From the NCBI GenBank assembly GCA_016793065.1, contig JAEULV010000140.1, positions 1-64,000 of the forward strand: DNA of 64,000 nucleotides, given 5' to 3'. The notes beneath the pieces are model-generated. The model made no database searches, was not told the DNA's origin, and saw nothing but the letters and a program-made list of their open reading frames with translations. Shown here piece after piece: positions 52,974 to 61,644 of this stretch. Each line of letters starts with the position of its first letter. Position 1 is the first letter of the stretch. Source of the DNA: Hyphomicrobiaceae bacterium. Its GTDB lineage: Bacteria > Pseudomonadota > Alphaproteobacteria > Rhizobiales > Ancalomicrobiaceae. The position numbers and the translations under genes are program-made.

Positions 52974-54377
52974 ATGACCTCGTTCGGGCGGGTTTTCCGC
53001 ACCACGGCCTTCAAGCTGTCGCTGATCTATCTGGCGGTCTTTACCGCCTTTTCCGGCTTTCTCATTGCCTATCTCGCCTTCAACACCGGCGAGATCCTGT
53101 CGCGCACCCTGCGCGCCAACATCGACGAGGAAGTCCGCCTCCTGCGCGAGCAATACACCATCGGCGGCGTCCAGCGCCTCGTCCGCGTCGTCGAGGCCCG
53201 CTCGCGCCGTCCCGGCGCCGGCGTCTATCTCGTCACCGACTTCAACGGCAACCCGCTCGCCGGCAACATCGCCGAAATCCCGCCCCACATCCTCAACGAC
53301 ACCGAGGGCCGGCTGCGCCCGGCCAGCTACGAACGGCTCGAGGCGACCGATCCCGACCGCCGTCACCGCGCGCTGGTGCGCGTCTTCGCCCTCGATGGCG
53401 GCCACCGTGTCGTCGTCGGCCGCGATGTCGGCGAGCGCGAGGAGTTCCGTGGCCTCATCCGCGACGCGTTGCGGGCGGCGCTGATCGTCATGATCGGGCT
53501 GGGGCTCGTCACCTGGTGGTTCGTCAATCGCCGCGTGCTGAAGCGCATCGATCAGGTGTCGCTCACCTCCGAGCGGATCATGGCCGGCGATCTCAGCCAG
53601 CGCCTGTCCATCACCGGCTCCGGCGACGAGTTCGACCGCCTCGGCGGCAGCCTCAACGCCATGCTCGGCCGCATCGACGAGCTGATGCGCGGCCTGAAGG
53701 AAGTTTCCGACAATATCGCCCACGATCTCAAGACGCCGCTGACCCGGCTGCGCAATCGCGTCGAACTGACCTTGAACGGCGAGCCGTCCGAGGAGCGCTA
53801 TCGCGAGGCGCTGGAGGCGACCATCGTCGAGTCCGACGGCCTGATCCAGACCTTCAACGCCCTGCTGCTCATCGCCCGCGTCGAGGCCGGTTCGAACGGC
53901 TCCGCCATGGCCGAAATCGACGTCGGCGAGGTGGTCGGCGAGGCGGTGGAGCTCTACGAGCCGGTGGCCGAGGACGAGGGCGTCACCCTGACCGCCGAGA
54001 TCGCCGCGCCCGCAATGGCGCGCGCCAGCCGTGAACTCGTGGCGCAGGTGGTCACCAACCTCATCGACAACGCCCTGAAATACGGCCGCCCGCCGATCGA
54101 GGCCGATGGCCTTGCCCGCGCGCCGGTGGTCAAGGTCGGCGTCCGCCGCGACGGCGCCGATGTCCTGATCGAGGTCGCCGACAACGGCGCCGGCGTGCCC
54201 GAGGCCGATCGCGAGCGGGTACTGCACCGCTTCGTCCGCCTCGAGGCCAGCCGCAACGCTCCCGGCTCCGGTCTCGGCCTCGCGTTGGTCGCCGCCGTCG
54301 CCCGCCTCCACGGCGGCGCGGTCGAACTCGCCGACGCCGGCCCCGGCCTGATCGTCCGCCTGCGCTGGCCGGCCTGA
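52974..54377 (+). CDS. Sensor histidine kinase
   Basis: 467 residues from ATG 52974 with GAGAGGGG upstream; a GTG at 52950 overlapping the regulator stop is the other option. Membrane helix one (LIYLAVFTAFSGFLIAYLAF), a periplasmic domain of ~130 residues, helix two (ALIVMIGLGLVTWWFVNRRV), HAMP, then the H-box VSDNIAHDLKTPLTRLRNRV and ATPase boxes VTNLIDNALKYG, VADNGAGV and GSGLGLALV. A standard EnvZ/QseC-like kinase. Its TGA stop is also the left target-site copy of the palindromic element that follows. Confidence 0.88.
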   Translation: MTSFGRVFRTTAFKLSLIYLAVFTAFSGFLIAYLAFNTGEILSRTLRANIDEEVRLLREQYTIGGVQRLVRVVEARSRRPGAGVYLVTDFNGNPLAGNIAEIPPHILNDTEGRLRPASYERLEATDPDRRHRALVRVFALDGGHRVVVGRDVGEREEFRGLIRDALRAALIVMIGLGLVTWWFVNRRVLKRIDQVSLTSERIMAGDLSQRLSITGSGDEFDRLGGSLNAMLGRIDELMRGLKEVSDNIAHDLKTPLTRLRNRVELTLNGEPSEERYREALEATIVESDGLIQTFNALLLIARVEAGSNGSAMAEIDVGEVVGEAVELYEPVAEDEGVTLTAEIAAPAMARASRELVAQVVTNLIDNALKYGRPPIEADGLARAPVVKVGVRRDGADVLIEVADNGAGVPEADRERVLHRFVRLEASRNAPGSGLGLALVAAVARLHGGAVELADAGPGLIVRLRWPA

Positions 54378-54537
54378 GAGCCTGTCTCGAAAGGCGGCGG
54401 CGGAGGATCGCCGGAGGATTTTTCCCGCCCGCAAGGAGAAGGTCGACGCCGATATCGAGATATCGGCGAGATCTTCGACGCGGCGGGAGGGGAAAAGACC
54501 CGTCGAGCCGACCCGTCCGACCTTTTGAGACAGGCTC
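54378..54537. mobile_element. 160-bp MITE-like palindromic element
   Basis: Ends are 17-bp imperfect inverted repeats: GAGCCTGTCTCGAAAGG on the left and the complement of GAGCCTGTCTCAAAAGG on the right (one mismatch). The trinucleotide TGA flanks both sides (54375-54377 and 54538-54540), consistent with a 3-bp target duplication. The interior is itself palindromic, with the perfect hairpin GCCGATATC-GA-GATATCGGC in the middle. No transposase gene fits inside, so it would be a non-autonomous element, possibly moved by an IS5-type transposase, some groups of which duplicate 3 bp. Confidence 0.8.
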
Positions 54538-54652
54538 TGAGTCCGCCCGCGACATTCCCCCGCGTTCAACGCGACGACGCGTCGCGCCCGATGGCGTCCG
54601 CCGGCTTTTTCGGCTAGTCGGAGGGCAAGAACGACTGGGGGAGTGAAAAAAC

Positions 54653-57600
54653 ATGGCGACCCGCAAGACGACCGGCGCCAAGCCGGCCCGCGCCAAGATC
54701 CGGATCTTCGCCGCCGAGCCCGGCGTCGATCCGCTCGATCGTCGCCTGTTCACCCGCATTTCCACCCGCATCGACGCCGACGACAGGAAGAGCGCCCACA
54801 AGGCCGTCGCCGCCTTCGTCAAGGACGCGCGCGGCACCGAGGGCGGCGAGGCCATGGCCCGCCTGATTGAGTCGAAGCCGGTCGTCGCCGCCTTTCTCGA
54901 AGGCGTCTTCGGCACCTCGCCCTATCTGACCGAGCTCGCCACCCGCGATCCCAACCGCCTCGCCCGCATCCTCAAGACCGATCCGCAAGTCCATGTCGAC
55001 GCGCTGATCGCCCGCACCCGCGCCCTTGCCCTCACCGACGAGCGCGCCCTGATGCGCGAGCTGCGCCAGATCAAGGCCGAGGCGGCCCTGACCATCGGCC
55101 TTGCCGATCTCGCCGGCGCCTGGACCCTGTTCGAGGTCACCACCGCGCTGGCCCGCCTCGCCGACGCCACGCTTTCGGCCACCATCCGGTTCCTGTTCGC
55201 CCAGGAGGTCGAGCGCGGCCGCTGGACGCCGGTCGACCCGTCGGACCTGGAAAAGGGCTGCGGCTATGTCGTCCTCGCCATGGGCAAGCACGGCGCCTTC
55301 GAGCTCAACTATTCCTCCGACGTCGACCTGATCATCCTCTTCGATCGCGACGTCATCGGTGTCGAGGACAAGAGCGAGGCGACGACCTTCTTCGTCCGCT
55401 TTACCAAGCGCCTCGTCAACATCATGCAGGAGCGTAACGGCGACGGTTACGTCTTCCGCGTCGACCTGCGCCTTCGCCCCGATCCCGGCGCCACCCCGAT
55501 CGCTATTTCCACCGAGGCGGCGCTGAACTACTACGAGGCGCTTGGCCAGAACTGGGAACGCGCCGCGCTGATCAAGGCGCGCGCCTGCGCCGGCGACATC
55601 GAGGCCGGCGAGCGCTTCCTGCGCGAGATCCGCCCGTTCATCTGGCGCAAGTATTTCGACTATGCCGCCATCAAGGACGTGCATTCGATCAAGCGCCAGA
55701 TCCACGCCCATCGCGGCTACGAGGAGATCGCCCTGCTCGGCCACAACGTCAAGCTTGGCCGTGGCGGCATCCGCGAGATCGAATTCTTCGTCCAGACCCA
55801 GCAATTGATCGCCGGCGGCCGCAACCCGGCGCTGCGCGGCCGCGAAACCGTGCCGATGCTCAACCAGCTGGTCGATGCCGGCTGGATCAGGCCCGAGGTC
55901 CGCGACCAGCTGACCGAGGCCTATGACTTCCTCCGCCGCGTCGAGCACCGCATCCAGATGGTCGCCGACGAGCAGACCCATAACCTGCCCGAGGACGAGG
56001 CCGGCTGCGACCGCATCGCCCGGATGATGGGCTACAAGGGCATCGCCGATTTCGGCAAGGAGCTCGACCGCACCCTGCACGTGGTCCAGCGCCACTATGC
56101 CGAGCTGTTCGAGGATCAGGACGAGCTTTCGGCCGCCGGCGGCAGCCTGGTCTTCACCGGCGACACCGATGACCCGGATACGCTCGAAACCCTGTCGCGC
56201 CTTGGCTATCGCGAGCCGGCCCGGGTGATCGACGCCATCCGCACCTGGCACTATGGCCGCTATCCGGCAACCCGCTCCGCCGCCGCCCGCGAGCGCCTGA
56301 CCGAGCTGGTGCCGACGCTGCTGAAGACGCTCGCCGCCACCGACAGCGCCGACACGGCCTTCCTCGCCTTCGACGGCCTGGTGCAGCGCCTGCCGAGCGG
56401 CTTCCAGTTCTTCTCCATCATTGCCGCCAACCCGCCCTTGCTCGACCTGCTCGGCCAGATCCTCGGCGCCGCGCCCAAGCTCGCCGACGCACTGGTGCGC
56501 CGGGTGCATGTGCTCGATGCCGTGCTCGATCCCGCCTTCTTCGGCGCCTGGCCCTCCGAGGCCGAGGTCGAGCGCCGGCTGGCGGAACGCCTCGCCGAGG
56601 CCACCGGTCACGAGGACATCCTCGATCGCGCCCGCATCTACGGTCAGGAAAAGCTGTTCCTGATCGGCGTCCGCGTCCTCACCGGCACGCTTTCGGTCTC
56701 CCAGGCCGGCCTCGCCTACGCGAGCCTCGCCACCGCCCTGGTGCGCCAGCTGCTGCAGGCGGTGGAGGCCGAGGTCGCCCGCGCCCATGGCAAGGTGCCG
56801 GGTGGCCAGCACGTCGTCGTCGCGCTCGGCAAGCTCGGCGGCCGCGAGATGACGGCGTCGTCCGATCTCGACCTGATGCTGCTCTACGACGCGCCGGAAA
56901 CGGTCGTCATGTCCGATGGCCAGAAGCCGCTGGCGGTCAGCCAGTACTACGCCCGCCTGACCCAGCGCCTGATCACCGCGCTGTCGGCGCCCACCGCCCA
57001 GGGCACGCTCTACGAGGTCGATTTCCGCCTGCGCCCCTCCGGCAACAAGGGACCGGTGGCGACGCCGCTCGCCGGCTTCGTCTCCTATCAGGCCGACGAG
57101 GCCTGGACCTGGGAGCACATGGCCCTGACCCGCGCCCGCATCATCGCCGGCGACGAGACGTTCGATGCCATCGTCAATCGCGCCATCGTCACCGCCCTGA
57201 TCCGCGCGCGCGATCCGGCGACGATCCGCAAGGACGTGCTGGAAATGCGCGAGACCATCGCCGACGAAAAGGGCACCGACGACGTCTGGGACCTGAAGCA
57301 GGTCGCCGGTGGACTGGTCGACATCGAGTTCATCGCCCAATATCTGATGCTGGTGCACGGCCCGGCCGATCCCGACCTGTTCGCCACCACCACCGCGACC
57401 GCGTTGCATCGCCTCGGCGATGCCGGCCACCTGTCCGCCCCCCATGCCGACGTGCTGCTGCCGGCGATCCGCCTCTATCAGCACCTCACCCAGATCCTGC
57501 GCCTGTCGCTCGAAACCTCGCTAAAGCAGCGCGAGGCGCCGCGTGGCCTCATCGATCTGCTGACCTCGGCGGCCGAGCTTCCCAATATCGAGACGCTGGA

Positions 57601-57682
57601 AGCCCACCTGCGCGAGACCGAGGCCGAGGTTCGTCGCGTCTTCGTCGAGATCGTCGGCCCGGTGAAATCGGCGAGGCGCTGA
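54653..57682 (+). CDS. glnE: Glutamine synthetase adenylyltransferase/deadenylase
   Basis: 1009 residues, full length. Two nucleotidyltransferase domains are seen: the N-terminal one with MGKHGAFELNYSSDVDLIIL (residues about 203-222, deadenylylating) and the C-terminal one with LGKLGGREMTASSDLDLMLL (about 725-744, adenylylating), joined by the helical regulatory region (IREIEFFVQTQQLIAGGRNP). It modifies glutamine synthetase in answer to PII proteins. ATG 54653 is preceded by GGGGAGTG. In rhizobia glnE likewise follows the degP-linked two-component pair; here the palindromic element stands between. Confidence 0.97.
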   Translation: MATRKTTGAKPARAKIRIFAAEPGVDPLDRRLFTRISTRIDADDRKSAHKAVAAFVKDARGTEGGEAMARLIESKPVVAAFLEGVFGTSPYLTELATRDPNRLARILKTDPQVHVDALIARTRALALTDERALMRELRQIKAEAALTIGLADLAGAWTLFEVTTALARLADATLSATIRFLFAQEVERGRWTPVDPSDLEKGCGYVVLAMGKHGAFELNYSSDVDLIILFDRDVIGVEDKSEATTFFVRFTKRLVNIMQERNGDGYVFRVDLRLRPDPGATPIAISTEAALNYYEALGQNWERAALIKARACAGDIEAGERFLREIRPFIWRKYFDYAAIKDVHSIKRQIHAHRGYEEIALLGHNVKLGRGGIREIEFFVQTQQLIAGGRNPALRGRETVPMLNQLVDAGWIRPEVRDQLTEAYDFLRRVEHRIQMVADEQTHNLPEDEAGCDRIARMMGYKGIADFGKELDRTLHVVQRHYAELFEDQDELSAAGGSLVFTGDTDDPDTLETLSRLGYREPARVIDAIRTWHYGRYPATRSAAARERLTELVPTLLKTLAATDSADTAFLAFDGLVQRLPSGFQFFSIIAANPPLLDLLGQILGAAPKLADALVRRVHVLDAVLDPAFFGAWPSEAEVERRLAERLAEATGHEDILDRARIYGQEKLFLIGVRVLTGTLSVSQAGLAYASLATALVRQLLQAVEAEVARAHGKVPGGQHVVVALGKLGGREMTASSDLDLMLLYDAPETVVMSDGQKPLAVSQYYARLTQRLITALSAPTAQGTLYEVDFRLRPSGNKGPVATPLAGFVSYQADEAWTWEHMALTRARIIAGDETFDAIVNRAIVTALIRARDPATIRKDVLEMRETIADEKGTDDVWDLKQVAGGLVDIEFIAQYLMLVHGPADPDLFATTTATALHRLGDAGHLSAPHADVLLPAIRLYQHLTQILRLSLETSLKQREAPRGLIDLLTSAAELPNIETLEAHLRETEAEVRRVFVEIVGPVKSARR

Positions 57683-58002
57683 CGCCCACCCGTCGATCGC
57701 GCCGGCTTCGGTGCCCATTTCCGCCCGGATGCCGCCGCAGTCGGGCGGCACGATCAAGCGTGCCCGGATTCAGCGTTCGTTCATCCGCGCCTCATCAACA
57801 TGACGGCGATTTAATCCGTCGGAACAGCGCCGGAAAGGTGCGCGCCGCTAGGGTCTTTCTCAACGGACAGAGCGACGGCGAGAACGCGGTCGCCTCCGCC
57901 GCCGGCCCCGGACGGGCCGGACAACGAGACAGACCGGCATCGAGGCGATGGGTCGCGCCTGCCGTGGACCAGTCCGACCCGAGCGAAATGAGGACCAAGA
58001 CC
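57683..58002. other. Intergenic region, 320 bp, before the EF-hand gene
   Basis: No gene is apparent. The coding frame of the EF-hand gene stays open upstream to 57760, but the added sequence has no export signal and looks non-coding. The promoter should lie here. Confidence 0.4.
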
Positions 58003-58854
58003 ATGCAGACCTGGAAAAAGATCGCCCTCGGAGCCCTTGCCGCCACCACCGTTCTCGGCGGCGCCGCCGCGGTTGCCGTTGCCAAGGACGGCTTCGGCTG
58101 GCGCCAGGGCGGCCCGGGCGGCCCCGGCCCGAAAGTGATGATGGAGCGCGTCTTCACCGAGATGGATCGCGGCGCCAAGGGTAACGTCACCCAGGAAGAC
58201 CTCACGGTCTTCATTGACGCCAAGTTCGCCGAGGCCGATGCCGACAAGAGCGGCTTCGTCTCCGAGACCGAGCTCGCCGCCTTCGCCGCCAAGCAGGCCG
58301 CGCCCTTCGCCGAGAAGATGTTCACCCGCTTCGCCGGCACCGACGGCAAGATCGCCATCGCCGGTCGTCTGGCGATGAGCCCGATGGCCGACCGCGCCCG
58401 CGCCGCCGATACCAACAAGGACGGCGCCGTTGACCGCGCCGAGTTTGACAAGGCCATCGTCGACGTGGCCGGCAAGCGCACCGGCGGCGTCTACGACATC
58501 CTAGCCGACGGCGACAAGGGCATTGCCAAGGCCCGCCTTGCCGACATCGCCAAGCGCCGCTTCGTCCGCGCCGACGCCGACAAGAACGGCCTCGTCACCA
58601 AGGACGAGTTCGAAGCCTCGATGCCCCGGGGCGGTCGCGGCATGCAGGGCGGCCATCACGGCCAGCGTCACGGCGGCGCCGACGGCTTCGGCCCGCGCTA
58701 CGGCATGATGCAGCCGGGCGGCCAGGGCATGCAGCCCGGCCAGGGTTATGGCATGCATCCGGGCATGGGCCACGGGATGATGGGCCAGGGCATGGGCGGC
58801 CAGCGCATGAACGCGCCGATGCAGCCGATGCCGACCCCCGGCGGTTCGCTCTGA
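58003..58854 (+). CDS. Exported EF-hand protein with Met/His/Gly-rich tail
   Basis: 283 residues from ATG 58003, with TGAGGA upstream. A signal peptide (IALGALAATTVLGGAAAVAV) is followed by EF-hand loops: DADKSGFVSETE, DTNKDGAVDRAE and DADKNGLVTKDE are complete calcium-binding loops, and DRGAKGNVTQED is a degenerate one. The last ~80 residues are a low-complexity tail rich in Gly, Met, Gln and His (GMMQPGGQGMQPGQGYGMHP), which could bind copper or other soft metals. Calcium binding in the periplasm is likely; function unknown. A strong terminator follows. Confidence 0.82.
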   Translation: MQTWKKIALGALAATTVLGGAAAVAVAKDGFGWRQGGPGGPGPKVMMERVFTEMDRGAKGNVTQEDLTVFIDAKFAEADADKSGFVSETELAAFAAKQAAPFAEKMFTRFAGTDGKIAIAGRLAMSPMADRARAADTNKDGAVDRAEFDKAIVDVAGKRTGGVYDILADGDKGIAKARLADIAKRRFVRADADKNGLVTKDEFEASMPRGGRGMQGGHHGQRHGGADGFGPRYGMMQPGGQGMQPGQGYGMHPGMGHGMMGQGMGGQRMNAPMQPMPTPGGSL

Positions 58855-58961
58855 TCGGTTGACGCCGATCGCCCTAGCCGAAGCCTTGGTCCGGCAGCCA
58901 TTGCGCCGCAACGCGTCGTGACTGCCGGCCCTGCCTGAACGCACGAGAGTGCCGGACACGC

Positions 58962-59006
58962 AAAGGCCCGCGCTCCCCGATCGGGGGCGCGGGCCTTTGT
59001 CGTTTT
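58962..59006. terminator. Strong bidirectional rho-independent terminator
   Basis: Stem AAAGGCCCGCGC / GCGCGGGCCTTT (58962-58998) with loop pairing CCCCGATCGGGG inside, followed by GTCGTTTT. The A-run on the left makes it work for both converging genes. Confidence 0.9.
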
Positions 59007-59116
59007 CACCTGCGGCGTCAGCCGCGACCGGCCGGACGAGGATCGCTCCAGCGCGGGGCCGTTGCCCATCGCCCCTGCCGCGTTGGTGCCCGTCGCCGCC
59101 GTCCGCAAGTCGCCGG

Positions 59117-59578
59117 TCAGCTGACCGGCACGGCCTTCGGCTTCGGCGGCACGGTCGCCTTCGGCTTGGTCGGCGCGGGCTTTGCCGGCGCCGGGGCCGG
59201 TGCATTCGGCGTCATCCGCGCCAGAACCGGGTTCGGTGTGTGCTCCAGCGTCGAGCCGGTGACCGCGTCGACGCCCATGCCGACGACGCCGCCGACGATG
59301 ACATTGCCGGCAAAGCCGGCGGCGCCGGCACCGGCGATCTGCGTCTTCACCTGGATTTCCTGCTGCTGATAGCCATCGAGCGTGAACACCACGGTGAACT
59401 CGTCCTTGCGATTGACCGACAGCGTACACGGCGTCTGGCACGTATGCCCGAGCGATGTGCGCGCGCTGGCGCCGCTCGGCTCCGAGTGGATCTGGATCTG
59501 GTTGGTGGTGCCGCGCGTGACGGTGGCGCAGCCGGCCAGAGCCAGTGCCGCGCACAAGATCGCAAGAATTCGAATCAT
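59117..59578 (-). CDS. PEGA-like lipoprotein
   Basis: 153 residues from ATG 59578, chosen because AGGGG is 10 bases away; ATG 59587 is three codons further up. Lipobox LALAGC gives a lipidated Cys17. A beta-sandwich segment follows (TRGTTNQIQIHSEPSGASAR, then CQTPCTLSVNRKDEFTVVF), like the PEGA domain in surface lipoproteins. Then come a Gly-rich zipper (GAGAAGFAGNVIVGGVVGMG) and a Lys/Pro/Ala-rich tail that may cross the cell wall. Probably an envelope protein; role unknown. Confidence 0.78.
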   Translation of the reverse strand: MIRILAILCAALALAGCATVTRGTTNQIQIHSEPSGASARTSLGHTCQTPCTLSVNRKDEFTVVFTLDGYQQQEIQVKTQIAGAGAAGFAGNVIVGGVVGMGVDAVTGSTLEHTPNPVLARMTPNAPAPAPAKPAPTKPKATVPPKPKAVPVS

Positions 59579-60443
59579 CTGATGCATGCCCCTGAACGTT
59601 TGCTGTCGACGCCCAAACGCGCCACCTGCCTGCGCCACCCCCGCAGCACACGGGTTCCGATTGCCGTCGACAATCTCGGGTAGACGGCGACCCGACGCAA
59701 GAGGTGCCCGTTCGCCAGGCCGGTTGTCAACAGACGATTAACCTTCCCAAAAGGCATGGGGCCTGATCGGATGCCGGAATCCTGACGAAACAGTCAGCTT
59801 CGGCCATGCACATTGGCCGCAAACGTTGTGAATTTGGTTCAATCCGCGCTCCGCCAGCGATATCGGCAATGACGGCAAATACGTAGTAACCCGATAGGTG
59901 GAATTCGGGTATGGCATTATGACGCAACTGCGTCAACGATGCTTTTGACGCAATTAAATCGATCAGAGCCCGAAAAAGGGTCGCCTTCGGGAGGAGTCCG
60001 AAAAGTCTTTCACAGGTGCCCGTTCGTCGGGCGCGGCGGCGTTCCACCGGACTGTGCCGGTTGGATCAGCCAGCCGGCTGGCCCGTCTTCGCTGCTTTGA
60101 CATTGGGCGCGGCGACGACGGGCGAGGTGATGCGAAAGGGGCGCTCCGCTCTCGCCGCAACAACCGAAAGCCGCAGGACCAGTCATCCCGACGCCGCTTC
60201 GCGCGGCCGTCGTTGCGCCCTCGTGGCGTGACTTCCGGGCGCTTTCGGCGCTCACGCAGTCCCGAGCCAAAACACGATCTTTCGATCCCGCCGCCACGCC
60301 GCCACGCCGCCCGTGTCGTCATCCGACACGTTGGGTCGCCGCGTGCCGCCGGCGGGCACGCATGCCGCGATCACGGGTGTTGCGCCGACGGGGCGACGCG
60401 ATGCCTGGGCCTTGGCGGCTCCACGATCAGACGAGGCAATAGC
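59579..60443. other. Non-coding region, 865 bp, with an operator-like palindrome
   Basis: The longest gene-free stretch of the window. The part 59750-59970 is AT-richer. It holds the perfect palindrome TGACGCA-AC-TGCGTCA (59920-59935) and a third half-site TGACGCA at 59946-59952. From 60054 the frame of the hydrogenase-like gene stays open upstream of its ATG, but the translated residues look non-coding. No RNA gene is recognised. Confidence 0.5.
59920..59952. promoter_or_regulatory. Operator-like palindrome plus extra half-site
   Basis: TGACGCA-AC-TGCGTCA with 7-bp perfect arms, then TGACGCA again starting 26 bp from the first. It looks like a binding site for a dimeric regulator; the regulator and the gene it controls are unknown. 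Confidence 0.4.
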
Positions 60444-61607
60444 ATGACCGTTCCGGGGCAAATCAGGGGAATCAGGGTTCGTGGCGAGGTGATCGACCAG
60501 CGGATCGCCAACCTGTCGATCGAATCGTCGCGGCCGCTCAGCGCCACGATGGTTCTGACCGGCCGGCCGGTGGCGGAGGCGCTGAAGCTTGTGCCGTTGC
60601 TGTTCCCGGTCTGCGGGCGCGCCCAGGTCATCGCCGGCGTCCGCGCCGCCGAGGCCGCCATGGGCCGTCATCCGGATCCGGTGACCGAGGCCGCGCGCGA
60701 TCTCCTTGTGCTCGCCGAGCAATGCGCCGGCATTGCCTGGCGCATCGAGATTGATTGGGCGCTGCTGTGCCGGCGCTCGCCGGACGCGACCACGGTCGCC
60801 GCCGTGCGCGAAAGCGCCCAGGAAGTCCGCTTTGCCCTGTTCGGTGACTTGCCTTTCGACCAGATCGGCGCCGCGCCGGTCAAGGTCGATCGCGTCCGCC
60901 TGCTGATGGCGCTTGCCCTGCTGCAGGCCCGCCTTGCCTCGCTGTTCCCCGAGGCGCTGCAGGCCGACGGCCTGATGGATCTGGAATTGGCCATGGCGAA
61001 GGGTCGCTCGATCCCGGCCCGCCTGGTTCATGCCGCCCGGCTTCAGCCCGACGCTGCCCTCGGCAACCACGACCGCGACTATTTCGACGAGAAGTGTCCG
61101 ATGTGGTTCGGCGACCGGCTCGGCGCCGATGGCAATTTCCCCTGGCTGCCCACCATCGACGGCCGCACCGCCGAGGTCGGCCCGCTCGCCGGCATGCGCC
61201 ACGATCTCGTCGTCGAGGCTCTGGTCGGTTGGGGCGCCGGCCTCGCCACCCGCTTGCTGGCCGCCAGCCTCGACGTCTTCACCGTCCCGACTCGCATGCA
61301 GGAGCTGACCCGCCGCATCGTCGACGGCTTGCCCATGGGCCGCTCGGCCCGCCTCGGCGAGGGCACCGGCAGCGGCATCGCCGAAACCGCCCGCGGACCG
61401 CTCGCCCATTGGGTCCGGGTCGACGGCGACCGCGTCATCGACTGGCGCGCCGTCGCGCCGACCGAGTGGAATTTCCACCCGCAAGGTCCGTTCGTCCGCG
61501 CGCTTGCCCGCGCCCGCGCCCTCAGCGATCCCGAACATCAGATCAGGGTTCTCGCCGCCAGCTTCGACCCTTGCGTCCCGGTGACGGTCGATCTCGTCCG
61601 GGCCTGA
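60444..61607 (+). CDS. Nickel hydrogenase large-subunit-like protein (HupK-like)
   Basis: 387 residues from ATG 60444. It resembles the large subunit of [NiFe] hydrogenases without a complete nickel site. The first cysteine pair region reads FPVCGRAQVIAG (Cys57 only) where active enzymes have Cys-x-x-Cys, and the C-terminal motif reads DPCVPVTVDL (Cys377 only) where they have Asp-Pro-Cys-x-x-Cys-x-x-His. This half-preserved pattern fits HupK-type proteins, thought to help assemble the Fe(CN)2CO cofactor. No other hydrogenase or hyp gene is in the window, so it stands alone. It converges on the anti-sigma gene. Confidence 0.65.
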   Translation: MTVPGQIRGIRVRGEVIDQRIANLSIESSRPLSATMVLTGRPVAEALKLVPLLFPVCGRAQVIAGVRAAEAAMGRHPDPVTEAARDLLVLAEQCAGIAWRIEIDWALLCRRSPDATTVAAVRESAQEVRFALFGDLPFDQIGAAPVKVDRVRLLMALALLQARLASLFPEALQADGLMDLELAMAKGRSIPARLVHAARLQPDAALGNHDRDYFDEKCPMWFGDRLGADGNFPWLPTIDGRTAEVGPLAGMRHDLVVEALVGWGAGLATRLLAASLDVFTVPTRMQELTRRIVDGLPMGRSARLGEGTGSGIAETARGPLAHWVRVDGDRVIDWRAVAPTEWNFHPQGPFVRALARARALSDPEHQIRVLAASFDPCVPVTVDLVRA

Positions 61608-61644
61608 TCGGCTGGCGGATGCGCCGGCGACAGGCACTCTGGCG

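Noticed and set aside
54614-57484. A 956-codon minus-strand frame opposite glnE
   Set aside because: Shadow of glnE caused by GC-rich codons; no recognisable domain or ribosome site.
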